Source of the DNA: a virus
IMG/VR virus record: IMGVR_UViG_3300047408_000022
Span: 1-31,883 of that record
Reading direction: 5' to 3' (one strand)
DNA length: 31,883 nucleotides
Below are positions 15,799-24,541 of this stretch, one piece after another. Within the stretch, counting starts at the first letter, position 1. The number at the start of each line of letters is the position of its first letter. The notes beneath the pieces were generated by a model. It saw only the letters and a program-made list of their open reading frames with translations, was not told the DNA's origin and did no database searches. The position numbers were made by a program, and so were the translations under genes.

Positions 15799-16256
15799 TG
15801 GGCGCGGAGGGTTCCGCTGACATCTCCCAGCTGGCTGAGGCGCTACGGGAGACCTCCAAGATGTCCGGGTTCACCACCCAGCAGGTGCTGATCCAGAGCG
15901 CCAACCACATCCTGGCCGAGATGGAAGCACGGGTACCGGTGAAGACCGGGAAGCTGCGTGGCTCGCTACGGATCAAGGTCGGCACCGACAACGTGATCAT
16001 CGGCCCGAACGAGAACATCGCGCCGTACGCCGGGTACGTGGAGTTCGGCACCAGGCCGCACGACATCAAGCCCAAGAGCGCGCACGGGGTGCTGGTCTTC
16101 TACATCAACGGCAAGAAGATCGTGACCCGGAAGGTGCACCACCCCGGTACCTCGCCGCAGCCGTACGTGCTGCCCGCGTTCCAGGCATGGGTGGACTCCC
16201 TTGGGACGATGGCTGCAGAAGCCAACGTCCGAGTCTGGAGAGCCAATGCCCCCTAG
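15798..16256 (+). CDS. HK97 gp10-like neck / tail completion protein
   Basis: The 152-residue product matches the HK97 gp10-like family. Signs are an N-terminal helix, EARVPVKTGKLRGSLRI (about residues 45-61), a hairpin VIIGPNENIAPYAGYVEFGT, and RPHD...KSAHGVLVFYINGK followed by PQPYVLPAF near the end. Family members join the tail to the completed head, probably as a ring at the head-tail interface. It starts at ATG 15798, overlapping the previous stop, and overlaps the next gene by 11 bases. The family call is clear from the KTGKLR and YVEFGT blocks. Confidence 0.88.
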   Translation: MGAEGSADISQLAEALRETSKMSGFTTQQVLIQSANHILAEMEARVPVKTGKLRGSLRIKVGTDNVIIGPNENIAPYAGYVEFGTRPHDIKPKSAHGVLVFYINGKKIVTRKVHHPGTSPQPYVLPAFQAWVDSLGTMAAEANVRVWRANAP

Positions 16257-16713
16257 CTCCATCTCCCGTGGACCGATCACCAACCGTCTCCTGGACGAGC
16301 TGGCGACGGAGGGCTTCCCGGTGGGCGACAACCAGTCGCCCATGGTTCCGTTCGGCTGGCAGGGAGAGCCGAACGCACCCGGCACCACGTTCACCCCGTG
16401 GCTCTCACTGTCACCTGCCTCGGGCATGGTGCAGGGCCCATCAGGACCCCTGAGCAGTACCCAGGAGGACTGGCGGCTGGGCTACTCGGTGACGTACGCC
16501 GGCATCTCCAGGAAGCAGACAGAGGCACTGGCGGATCGGATGCGGATGAACCTGACCGGCATCGCCAGGGAGAACGTCGACACACCTACAGGTGCCTGGC
16601 GAGTCCAGCAGATCAAGTGCACCGCGATCGGGAACACCACCCGGATCGGCTCCGCCTATCCGGACTACTTCACACAGGCAGACTCGTTCGAGGTCTGGGT
16701 CACGAAGGGATAG
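16246..16713 (+). CDS. Tail terminator-like protein
   Basis: The 155-residue product follows the gp10-like gene and precedes the tail tube gene, the usual place of the tail terminator, which caps the finished tube and joins it to the head. Predicted features agree: an N-terminal helix (ITNRLLDELATEGFPVG), central beta strands (FTPWLSLSPAS), a helix (KQTEALADRMRMNLTG) and a final strand pair ending DSFEVWVTKG. I chose ATG 16246 because GGAG lies seven bases before it, although it overlaps the upstream gene by 11 bases. The frame is open further upstream from ATG 16201. The assignment rests on order and size. Confidence 0.65.
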   Translation: MPPSSISRGPITNRLLDELATEGFPVGDNQSPMVPFGWQGEPNAPGTTFTPWLSLSPASGMVQGPSGPLSSTQEDWRLGYSVTYAGISRKQTEALADRMRMNLTGIARENVDTPTGAWRVQQIKCTAIGNTTRIGSAYPDYFTQADSFEVWVTKG

Positions 16714-16716
16714 CAC

Positions 16717-16890
16717 ATGTCACGACTCATCAGCATCACCAAGGATGGCGAAACGGGCCAGTGCATGCCGTCCGCTCTGCCCGCATGGGAGCGAAACGGC
16801 TGGACGCGCGCAGATGATGGAAGTAGCGCAGAGCCCAAGGCAGAGGAGCCCAAGGCTCCCGCGAAGAAGACCACCACGAAGGAAGGCTGA
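16717..16890 (+). CDS. Small protein between tail terminator and tail tube (57 aa)
   Basis: The gene reads MSRLISITKDGETGQCMPSA, then LPAWERNGWTRADDG, and ends in a charged tail with PAKKTTTKEG. It starts three bases after the terminator gene stop, and the tail tube start lies three bases after its own stop. AAGGGA stands six bases before the ATG. Codon use resembles its neighbours. Short genes with a PSA-x-x-x-W-x-x-x-GW core and a Lys/Ala/Pro tail are common at this spot in actinophages. The role is unknown. Confidence 0.72.
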   Translation: MSRLISITKDGETGQCMPSALPAWERNGWTRADDGSSAEPKAEEPKAPAKKTTTKEG

Positions 16891-16893
16891 CCG

Positions 16894-17376
16894 ATGGCCC
16901 GGATCATCCCGAATGAGAACACCTGGATCGGGTTCATCGCCGGTGGCACGGTGGTAGACCAGAAGCCCACCGTCTCGCAGATCGCGGGCGCGATCGACCT
17001 GACCGGGTTCTGCATCAGCCTCAACGCGAGCTCGCGCGGCAACACGGTGCCCACCCCTGCGTTCGACTCGCTCTTCGAGACCAGCGCGCCTGGTACCTCG
17101 GCGGCAACGTTCGACGCGGACTTCTACCGTGACGACGAGGACGGCAACGACACCGCGTGGGAGACCCTGCCCCGCAACACCCCGGGCACCTTCGTGATCG
17201 CCCGGTTCGGCGGCAAGGGCGCAGACAACCTACCGATCGCTGGCGACTCGGTTGAGGTGTGGACCGTGACGGTCACGTCCCGGACGATGGCGAACATGAG
17301 CTCCAACACGGTGCTGACGTTCACTGCGTCCTGCTCGGTCAACATCGAGCCGGATGAGGACTACACCGTCGCCTAA
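16894..17376 (+). CDS. Major tail (tube) protein
   Basis: The 160-residue product is beta-rich. It includes NTWIGFIAGGTV, IDLTGFCISLNASSRG, a DADFYRDDEDGNDTAWETL loop and the VEVWTVTVTSRTM strand near the C-terminus, ending in NIEPDEDYTVA. The repeated strands, the loop and the location just before the frameshifted chaperone genes fit a siphovirus tail tube protein, which stacks in rings to form the tube. GGAAGG lies upstream of ATG 16894. I am confident in the call from order and pattern, though the family name is not certain. Confidence 0.85.
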   Translation: MARIIPNENTWIGFIAGGTVVDQKPTVSQIAGAIDLTGFCISLNASSRGNTVPTPAFDSLFETSAPGTSAATFDADFYRDDEDGNDTAWETLPRNTPGTFVIARFGGKGADNLPIAGDSVEVWTVTVTSRTMANMSSNTVLTFTASCSVNIEPDEDYTVA

Positions 17377-17423
17377 CAGGGATAGCATCGGATCGACTAC
17401 ATCCCCACACCAGGAAGTCCCCG

Positions 17424-17858
17424 ATGCCCACCTCTGCAGCGAAGACCGCCGAAGCACGTCAGAAGCAGTCCGAGTCGGACAAGCGCGCCACCTTGGACCA
17501 GCTCATCAACAAGCCTCGGTCCACGACCGAGTTCTCCCTCTACCTCTCGGACGGCAACGGCGGCACCAACGAGGTGACGCTGAAGTACCAGGCGATCGGG
17601 ATGCGGGCCTACGACCGCCTGGTGGCCAAGCATCCGCCCAAGCCCGACCAGCGTGCGGAGGGGTCATCGTTCGACATGGACACCTTCGCGCCGGCGTTGA
17701 TCGCTGCCTGCTCTGTCGACCCGGAGATCAGCCCCACCGAGGCGAAGAAGATCTGGGACTCCGAGGAGTGGTCGCGTGGCGATGTGATGGTGCTGTTCCG
17801 GCAGGCCGTGGAGCTGAACAACCGGGGGCTGGACATCCCTTTCAGCGAAAGCGACTGA
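17424..17858 (+). CDS. Tail assembly chaperone, short form (G-like)
   Basis: The 144-residue product lies between the tail tube and tape measure genes, as tail assembly chaperones do. It starts at ATG 17424 behind AGGAAG. It has a Lys/Gln-rich N-terminus, a beta segment TTEFSLYLSDGNGG, and helices near MRAYDRLVAKHPPKPDQ and PTEAKKIWDSEEWSRGDV. In family members the short form is made in excess and the longer frameshifted form binds the tape measure. The CCCTTTC slippery site lies five codons before its stop. Confidence 0.85.
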   Translation: MPTSAAKTAEARQKQSESDKRATLDQLINKPRSTTEFSLYLSDGNGGTNEVTLKYQAIGMRAYDRLVAKHPPKPDQRAEGSSFDMDTFAPALIAACSVDPEISPTEAKKIWDSEEWSRGDVMVLFRQAVELNNRGLDIPFSESD

Positions 17859-18211
17859 GGAAGGATCGCAACTTCTACCTGGAGATGTCGTACTGCTTCG
17901 AGAAGGGGATCCCGCACTCGAAGTGGCTGAAGTGGGATGCCGAGGACCGGGCCAAGACCCTGGCCTTCGCGATCGAGTCCTCGATCCGCTGCACCATGTG
18001 TGGCACCGCGCCCTGGGAGTGGGCGGAGGATAAGTTCGCCTTCACCCCGGTCGATGAGTTCTGCCAGGGCTGCTACCAGAAGGCGGTCTTCGGAGACACG
18101 CAGGGCTCGTCCCTACCCGGGACCAATGTCAAACTGATCCCGACCACGCCCCAGCTGACTGCCCAGATGGCGATGAAGGCCGCGAGACGCCGGTCACTGA
18201 AGACGGAGTAG
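17424..18211 (+). CDS. Tail assembly chaperone, long form by -1 frameshift (G-T-like)
   Basis: A -1 shift at CCCTTTC (17837-17843) joins the first 140 residues of the short form to a second frame read from 17843 to 18211, giving 262 residues. The extension begins QRKRLRKDRNFYLEMSYCFE and contains a C-x2-C-x20-C-x2-C set (Cys190, 193, 214, 217), like a zinc ribbon. It ends in a basic helical tail. I see no convincing ribosome site for separate initiation of the second frame, though ATG 17894 is in frame. The tape measure gene starts four bases after the stop. The shift mechanism follows lambda G/GT by analogy. Confidence 0.8.
17837..17843 (+). promoter_or_regulatory. Programmed -1 frameshift site CCCTTTC
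   Basis: In the reading frame of the short chaperone the bases read C CCT TTC, fitting the X-XXY-YYZ rule. After a one-base slip both codons still pair as Pro and Phe. The zero-frame stop is at 17856-17858 and the -1 frame remains open to 18211. Confidence 0.8.
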
Positions 18212-18215
18212 GGAT

Positions 18216-21200
18216 GTGAGCAGCCAGCCGGTCGAGGCCAACGTCGTACTGACAGCGGACAACACCCAGTACGACCAGGCGATGCAGGCCTCGTCTCAGT
18301 CGACCAGCCAACTGGGCAAGACCGTCGATGGCCTCGGGGAGAAGATCAACAAGCTCTCCAAGTCCGCTGGGCGCAAGATGCTCGGCATCACCGCTGCCGA
18401 TGTTGCGGTGGTCACCGGAGCTACCGCTGCCTGGGCCAGCTACGAGAAGCAGATGTCTCGGCTCCAGGCCCAGGCAGCAGTCACCACCAGGACCCGCGAT
18501 GCCGAGGTCAAGGTGATGAAGACCTACACCGCCTCGGTGAAGGAGCTCCGGAGCCAGTTCGGCATGACCACGACCGAGGCCGCTGAGCTGACCCAGCAGA
18601 TCTCCAAGCTGGCCGACAGCACCAAGAGCATCAAGGGCCTGGCCGATGTCTTCGCGGACATGAGCCACGCCACCGGAGAGTCCTCCAGTGGTCTGGCCAA
18701 CAGCCTGCTGAACCTGCAGAAGATCATGGGCACTCCGCAGTCCCAGACCCGGAACTACGCGGACCAGCTGACCTACCTGGCGGCGAAGAGCAACACCAGT
18801 GCCACCGCCCTGGCTGACTTCTCCTCACAGCTGGCCCCGATGGGTCGCGCGATGGGGATGACCCAGACCCAGGTCACCGGCTTCGCGAACATGTTCTCCA
18901 AGGCTGGCCAGGACGGGATCGCAGCCGGCTCGGCCTTCTCCAAGGTCAGCACCGACATCCTGCAGGCTGTCCAGACCGGCTCCCCGGACCTGCACAAGTA
19001 CGCCAACCTGCTGGGCGTCACGGTCGGCCAGTTCAAGGAGATGGGTGGCCAGGAGCAGGTCGCTCGCTTCTTCGACCAGATCGCCAGGCTGGGGCCACGG
19101 GCAGCGATGGAGCTGAACCGGTTCGGGCTGGACGGGATCCGGATGAGCAAGGCCATCACCGGAACCGTGCAGGCCTCCGGTGGGGCCATGAACTCGATCC
19201 GTGAGGCCCAGATCGGCTACGGCTCAGACGCCACCAACAAGGGTGCGGATGCTGCTGAGAACATGAGCATCACCCTGGCCAAGATGCGCCAGGACATGCA
19301 GCAGACAGCCGAGGCAGTCGGCGCGATGTTCGGGCCTCCCACGGAGAAGGCCCTGAAGGTCATCGAGAAGCTGGCCAGTGGCTTCCAGACCCTGATGGAG
19401 GGGCCACTGGGCAAGTTCATCTCCCTGCTCACCGGGTCCGTGGGTGTGATCACCGCAGTCGCCGGAGCGATGCTGCTGCTGGCCGCAGCGACGATCAAGG
19501 TGGCCGCTGCCGCTGCGGTCTGGAGGAGCTCTCCGGTATACGGCCTCCGAGAGGGGCTCCGGGGCGGGGCCGCGATGACCCCGGAGATGATCGGTGGTCG
19601 AGCCACCGGACAGTACATCGCCGCCGGCGGCAGAGGTGCCTACCTGGGTGCTCAGGGTGCTCAGATCGCGGAGCGGGGCTCCTGGGGATCGCGGCTCTTC
19701 TACAACCGTGGCCAGGCGGCAGGAGCCTCGATGAGGACTGCCGGACGTTGGGTCGAAGGTCTGCCCTGGATGCAGGCCGGACCTGGTGGAGAGGCCAGCC
19801 AGGCATCGCGCTTCGGTGGGAGGGCGATCCGGTTCGGCTCTGGTCTGTGGAACCAGCAGTTCGAGGCGCTGCGCTACCCCGGAGTGACCGACGAGGGGCG
19901 GACCAAGTTCCTGGGTCGCTACTTCGGCGGCAGGGGTCCCGAGGTCCAGCAGGCCATGACTGAGACCAACGCGGCGCGCACTTCGCTGGCCAAGGCCCAG
20001 GTCGAGCACTTCGGCTGGGCTGGGGCTCAGAAGATGGGCGACAACCGCCCAGAGACTGAAGCAAGGGTCAAGTCCCTTGAGAAGGACATCGTGGCGCTGG
20101 AGGCCCACGTCAAGACGCTGGAGGCAGACGAAGCGGCTCTCGTTCAGAACGCTCGGCAGGAGAAGGTCGATGCAGAGCTACAGACGACGGAGACCAAGAA
20201 GGTCGTCGGCACCATGGAGGTGCTGCGGGAGGAGTCCGCCGGCCTCGCGAAGAACTTTGCCGCCGCCTCTATCGCCGCCGGCAAGTTCGCTGTCCAAGGG
20301 GCTGTCAAGGCTGGTGCCGGTCTGGTCGGGGCCCTGGGTGGTGGCGTGAGCGCCGCGATCATGGGCGCGATGATGCTGCCGTTGCTCATCCCGATGATCA
20401 AGGGCCTGGGCAACAAGATGTTCGGGGACGAGTCCAAGAACGTCCAGAACTACGCCGGGTTCGGTGCTGCCTACCAGCAGACCGCCGGGGTCACTCCGAA
20501 CACGGGTAGCGCGGCTATCGTCGCGGGAGCTCGGCCAGCTCCGCAGAACAGAGCTCAGGCGCTCGCGATGAACCCGCTGACCGTTTCTGCGGCCACGGCT
20601 CCGGAGTACAAGCTGAACGAGCCCGGTCTGAAGGACCTGGACTCGGATCAGGCGCTGACTCTGCTCAGCACCAGATGGGATTCGGTCAAGCACAACCCGG
20701 CTGCCGTAGGGCAGATGAGGGACGACCTGATCAACCGCTACGGTCCTGCCCAGGCCGGGATCATGCTCACCCAGCTGCAGATGGGGACCGGTCAGCCGAC
20801 CAGCATGGGTCAGTACTACCAGAAGATCCGCGCCGGCGAGGACACTGGCAAGAGCATCGGTCTGATCGGAGACATCGCCAAGTCACGGATCACCTCGGCC
20901 ATGCTCAAGGGCGGACCGACCGGTGCGTACCGAGAGCAGGCCCGTGGGGTGGCTGGGATGGCCACGCAGATCGCACTGGCTCCCACTGGTCCGGACAAGG
21001 ACCTCGAGAACGAGCTGAACAAGACCTACGGCGTAGACATCTCAGGTCTGGCGGACATCCACGCTCGGAGCTACTACGAGACCGGCAACGTCACCGCTGC
21101 CGGCGTGAAGGCGATGGAGGCGAAGGGGCTCACCACCTCTGAGTCCTTCTCGGGCATGGGCCAGGCGGCGAAGCTCCGGTATCTGATCGAGCACGCCTCG

Positions 21201-24200
21201 GATGATGAGGCAGCAAACCTGCGGGCGAAGTTCAACGTCCCGGCGGGGCTCACCGGGGACGACCTGCAGAGGCGTCTCCACAGGACGCTCACCTCCGAGG
21301 GTGACGAGCTGTACAAGACCTCAGGCACCCTGCAGAGGCGAGTCCGCGAGCAGGGACCTGCCGGGGCGATGTTCGAGGGCAGCAAGGCGGTCCAGGCCGC
21401 GCTGGGATCCGAGGCTCAGAACGTCGGTCAGAACGTCAAGGCCATCAACGAGATGCTGGAGTCCATGCGGTCCGCAGGGATGTCCGCACCCGAGATCACC
21501 AAGGCGATGGGCAAGGTCCAGTCCACCTTCGGCGATCCCTCGGACCCGAACTACATCCTGGCCGGGATGATCTCCGGACAGGCCCAGCAGGACCTGGCCC
21601 TGAAGATGCCGACCATGACCAGGGCCGAGGGGTTCAGCGCTCAGGTCCAGCAGTTCAAGGCCATCGAGTCGATCAAGCCGGTCACCGACGAGCAGTTCCA
21701 GAACCAGCAGGACGCCAAGAACAACATGGCGCAGCAGCTGACTGACCAGGAGAACTACTTCAAGCAGATGCTGATGATGCAGCATCAGTACGAGATCCAG
21801 CGGAAGCGGGCCCAGGACGACTACCAGCAGCAGCGGACCTGGCAGGAGCAGGCCTACCATCTGCAGCGGCAGCGGGCCGAGGCCTCCTTCAACCGGCAGC
21901 GCAACTACGCCATCCAGGACTACAACCGCAGCGTGAAGCGGTCGAACTTCGAGTTCAACCTGCAGCGGAGCCGGGCCGAGGCCGACTTCAACCACCAGGT
22001 CATGCAGCAGGCCAAGCAGATGGCCACCAGCGTGTACGACGTGTACAGCCGGGTGCAGGAGCAGCGCACCTCCTCGGCCAACTGGCTGATCGCCAACGCC
22101 TCTGACCAGCTGAAGCGGATGCAGGAGCAGGAGCAGAACCTGCAGAAGCTGCGCGCGGAGGGGCTGAGTAACCAGGCCATCCAGACCCTGAAGCTGACCG
22201 ACCCGGCACAGGCTCAGCAGGCGGCTCGGCTGGTCGCGGAGATGACCCCGGCGATGGCGGCCAAGTTCAACCAGGTGGCCGGCACCGCTCGGGTGAAGGC
22301 AGCCAAGGCACTGGTCACCGACGAGTCCAACCCGGAGTGGGAGGAGATGCGGAGGAACGAGCGCCTCCAGATGAAGCGCTCCAAGGATGACCACGACCGG
22401 CAGGCGAAGATCAGCCACGACGACTTCTTCCGTGGTCTGGACCGGACGCAGAAAGAGTTCACCATCCAGATGGCGCAGATGGACCATGACCAGGGCGTGG
22501 CCATGGACCACATGCAGACCACCTACGACACCTCGATGAAGCGAGCTGCACAGGACGTGGCCGATGCCGGTCTCGAGATCAGCGGGAACCTGACCCAGAT
22601 CCTGAACAAGTCGATCAACACCCTGACCGGGCACGCCCGACAGCAGGCGATCGAGGTCAAGAAGTCGCTGACCAACCTGCGCACCGACACCAACCCGATC
22701 GCGGTCGCGCACATGCAGGAGCTGGCCAGCATCTACGGGTTCGAGTACAAGATCCCGAAGGGGCTGGGGAAGTACCTGGCCGACCAGACCGGCACCCAGA
22801 GCCCCTCAGATATCCCTGGCCGGCACTCGGGTACACAGCAGGATGTGCACGGGAGAGCTCAGGGTGGCGTGCTCCCGGGCTGGTCTCCGGGTCGTGACGA
22901 CCGGATGGTGCCGCTGTCCGGTGGTGAGGCGATCATGCGCCCGGAGTGGGCGCGAGCGGTGGGCAAGTCGACCATCGACCAGATGAACCACGACGCTCGG
23001 CACGGCGGGTTCTGGCTCGGCGGCACGATGCCACTGCCGAACGCCTCGGTCTCCCAGCACTCCCACTCCCAGTACCCGTTCGCGACCTGGGCCGGTGACC
23101 TGAACTACCCCGGACGTGCCGACTACGGGAAGCCGATCGTGGCCTGGAGGAGCGGCGTCGCCAAGCCCTTCGACCTCGGCTCGGACCGCTCGTACGGTCG
23201 TGGCCAGGTCATCGACTCCGGGAACCAGAGCGAGCTGTACGCGCACATGAGCAAGGTGCTCACCGGGCTGGCCGGGAAGAAGGTGCAGGCCGGACAGGTG
23301 ATCGGTTACGTCGGTGACTACGGCAACACCGGAAGCCCTCCCACCAGCCACCTGCACTTCGAGATCCGGGGCGGCAAGATCAACCTGTCCGACTCCGATA
23401 CCGGCACCGGTGGAACCGGGCGTGCTGTCGGGATCTCGTTCAGCGATCTGGTCAAGCCGATGTACCCACGGGCAGAGAAGGCTGCCTGGAACATGACCGG
23501 TGTGCACCCGTTCGTGCCCGGGATGATGTCGAAGATCCTCAACCGGATGGCGCACCGGGCCTGGAAGAAGCTGGACCGGCAGTACGGGGTCGCCGGCGCG
23601 TCCGGGTCCACCCTCGGTGAGTCAGCGGATGCTCAGAACGCACCGGCGAACGTGCACGGAGCGGTGGCCACCGGCAAGCGGATGGCAGCGGCCATGGGCT
23701 GGACCGGTAACGAGTGGGACGCGCTGTACCAGCTCTGGCAGCACGAGTCCGGCTGGAACTACCTGGCCGACAACCCCAGCTCCCACGCACACGGCATCCC
23801 CCAGGCGCTGCCCGGCTCGAAGATGGCCTCCGCCGGCGCGGACTGGATGACCAACCCAGCCACCCAGATCAAGTGGGGGCTGAACTACATCAAGGGTCGT
23901 TCCGACTACGGCTCCCCGAGCAGGGCCTGGGACCTGTGGCAGTCCCGGTCCCCGCACTGGTACGGAGACGGAGGGGTGTTCAACGGCCCACAGACGATCG
24001 GGGTCGGGGAGAAGGGTCCGGAGGCGGTGATCCCGCTCAACGACCGTGGTGCCGACTTCATGTCCCAGCTGATGGGCAACGACGCGCGCAAGATCGGGCT
24101 GCACAGCTCACCGATGCGCGGCGGGCTGCACGTCTACAACACCCGGATCGACCGCTCCACCAACTTCAGCGGTCCGATCACGGTCCAGACCAACGACCCG

Positions 24201-24281
24201 GCGGAGATGATCCACAAGCTCCAGGCCCGGCAGCGCGTGATGGCCCTGTCCCGGCCCTCCCTGACAGGATCAGCAGCATGA
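18216..24281 (+). CDS. Tape measure protein with M23 peptidase and SLT-type lytic domains
   Basis: The 2021-residue protein starts at GTG 18216; the ATG two bases earlier meets a stop at once. Residues 1-400 are helical with FADMSHATGESSSGLANSLL, typical of TP901-like tape measures. Hydrophobic segments lie at about 401-437 and 683-735. A Gln/Arg/Tyr-rich coiled region (1190-1270) and a second charged helical region (1385-1450) follow. Near residue 1550 is GGVLPGWSPGRDD. An M23 domain follows, with likely His1615 or His1617, Asp1628, His1677 (LYAHMS), His1712 and His1714 (SHLHFEIR). Next is an SLT-like domain with WQHESGWN and likely catalytic Glu1844, HGIPQALPGSKMAS and WGLNYI. The end has GEKGPEAVIPLND. 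The protein sets tail length and can locally open the host cell wall during DNA entry. At roughly 1.5 angstrom per residue the tail could approach 300 nm, but enzyme domains make this an upper estimate. Confidence 0.92.
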   Translation: MSSQPVEANVVLTADNTQYDQAMQASSQSTSQLGKTVDGLGEKINKLSKSAGRKMLGITAADVAVVTGATAAWASYEKQMSRLQAQAAVTTRTRDAEVKVMKTYTASVKELRSQFGMTTTEAAELTQQISKLADSTKSIKGLADVFADMSHATGESSSGLANSLLNLQKIMGTPQSQTRNYADQLTYLAAKSNTSATALADFSSQLAPMGRAMGMTQTQVTGFANMFSKAGQDGIAAGSAFSKVSTDILQAVQTGSPDLHKYANLLGVTVGQFKEMGGQEQVARFFDQIARLGPRAAMELNRFGLDGIRMSKAITGTVQASGGAMNSIREAQIGYGSDATNKGADAAENMSITLAKMRQDMQQTAEAVGAMFGPPTEKALKVIEKLASGFQTLMEGPLGKFISLLTGSVGVITAVAGAMLLLAAATIKVAAAAAVWRSSPVYGLREGLRGGAAMTPEMIGGRATGQYIAAGGRGAYLGAQGAQIAERGSWGSRLFYNRGQAAGASMRTAGRWVEGLPWMQAGPGGEASQASRFGGRAIRFGSGLWNQQFEALRYPGVTDEGRTKFLGRYFGGRGPEVQQAMTETNAARTSLAKAQVEHFGWAGAQKMGDNRPETEARVKSLEKDIVALEAHVKTLEADEAALVQNARQEKVDAELQTTETKKVVGTMEVLREESAGLAKNFAAASIAAGKFAVQGAVKAGAGLVGALGGGVSAAIMGAMMLPLLIPMIKGLGNKMFGDESKNVQNYAGFGAAYQQTAGVTPNTGSAAIVAGARPAPQNRAQALAMNPLTVSAATAPEYKLNEPGLKDLDSDQALTLLSTRWDSVKHNPAAVGQMRDDLINRYGPAQAGIMLTQLQMGTGQPTSMGQYYQKIRAGEDTGKSIGLIGDIAKSRITSAMLKGGPTGAYREQARGVAGMATQIALAPTGPDKDLENELNKTYGVDISGLADIHARSYYETGNVTAAGVKAMEAKGLTTSESFSGMGQAAKLRYLIEHASDDEAANLRAKFNVPAGLTGDDLQRRLHRTLTSEGDELYKTSGTLQRRVREQGPAGAMFEGSKAVQAALGSEAQNVGQNVKAINEMLESMRSAGMSAPEITKAMGKVQSTFGDPSDPNYILAGMISGQAQQDLALKMPTMTRAEGFSAQVQQFKAIESIKPVTDEQFQNQQDAKNNMAQQLTDQENYFKQMLMMQHQYEIQRKRAQDDYQQQRTWQEQAYHLQRQRAEASFNRQRNYAIQDYNRSVKRSNFEFNLQRSRAEADFNHQVMQQAKQMATSVYDVYSRVQEQRTSSANWLIANASDQLKRMQEQEQNLQKLRAEGLSNQAIQTLKLTDPAQAQQAARLVAEMTPAMAAKFNQVAGTARVKAAKALVTDESNPEWEEMRRNERLQMKRSKDDHDRQAKISHDDFFRGLDRTQKEFTIQMAQMDHDQGVAMDHMQTTYDTSMKRAAQDVADAGLEISGNLTQILNKSINTLTGHARQQAIEVKKSLTNLRTDTNPIAVAHMQELASIYGFEYKIPKGLGKYLADQTGTQSPSDIPGRHSGTQQDVHGRAQGGVLPGWSPGRDDRMVPLSGGEAIMRPEWARAVGKSTIDQMNHDARHGGFWLGGTMPLPNASVSQHSHSQYPFATWAGDLNYPGRADYGKPIVAWRSGVAKPFDLGSDRSYGRGQVIDSGNQSELYAHMSKVLTGLAGKKVQAGQVIGYVGDYGNTGSPPTSHLHFEIRGGKINLSDSDTGTGGTGRAVGISFSDLVKPMYPRAEKAAWNMTGVHPFVPGMMSKILNRMAHRAWKKLDRQYGVAGASGSTLGESADAQNAPANVHGAVATGKRMAAAMGWTGNEWDALYQLWQHESGWNYLADNPSSHAHGIPQALPGSKMASAGADWMTNPATQIKWGLNYIKGRSDYGSPSRAWDLWQSRSPHWYGDGGVFNGPQTIGVGEKGPEAVIPLNDRGADFMSQLMGNDARKIGLHSSPMRGGLHVYNTRIDRSTNFSGPITVQTNDPAEMIHKLQARQRVMALSRPSLTGSAA

Positions 24282-24541
24282 GGTCGGCGTTCGGCGTGGA
24301 GCACTACGAGCTCTCCAAGGCCTTCCGGAAGATCGCTCCGAAGCTGGAGGCTGCCTCACGCGCGCTGGAGAGCAGGCCTCGCGCGGGGATCGCGGGTGCG
24401 GGCAAGGAGAACTACGCCCAGTGGCGTCTCCAGGCTGGTCGGCCTGGTCCGCGTTCGCGTGAGTACCGGATCAAGGACAAGGAAGGCGCACAGGCCTGGG
24501 TCACGGCAGCCGGGAACCGAGAGGGTAGGAAGCTGCCATGA
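24278..24541 (+). CDS. SAFG-tagged small basic protein after the tape measure gene
   Basis: The 87-residue product starts MRSAFGVEHYELSKAF, with Tyr where most copies have Gly, then a helix (KIAPKLEAASRALE) and a basic region. I recognise no domain and see no hydrophobic glycine-rich segment. It starts with ATGA overlapping the tape measure stop and ends with ATGA overlapping the next gene, so it is fully inside the tail operon. It is the only tagged gene among the tail genes, which argues against a tag tied only to capsid neighbours. The role is unknown. Confidence 0.8.
   Translation: MRSAFGVEHYELSKAFRKIAPKLEAASRALESRPRAGIAGAGKENYAQWRLQAGRPGPRSREYRIKDKEGAQAWVTAAGNREGRKLP

Noticed and set aside
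17848-17854. Second slippery candidate near GAAAGC
   Set aside because: It does not satisfy X-XXY-YYZ in phase, while CCCTTTC a few bases upstream does.
21321-22712. 463-residue open frame on the minus strand
   Set aside because: It is antisense to the coiled region of the tape measure; the Leu/Val/Gly/His-rich composition mirrors Gln/Arg/Asp codons.
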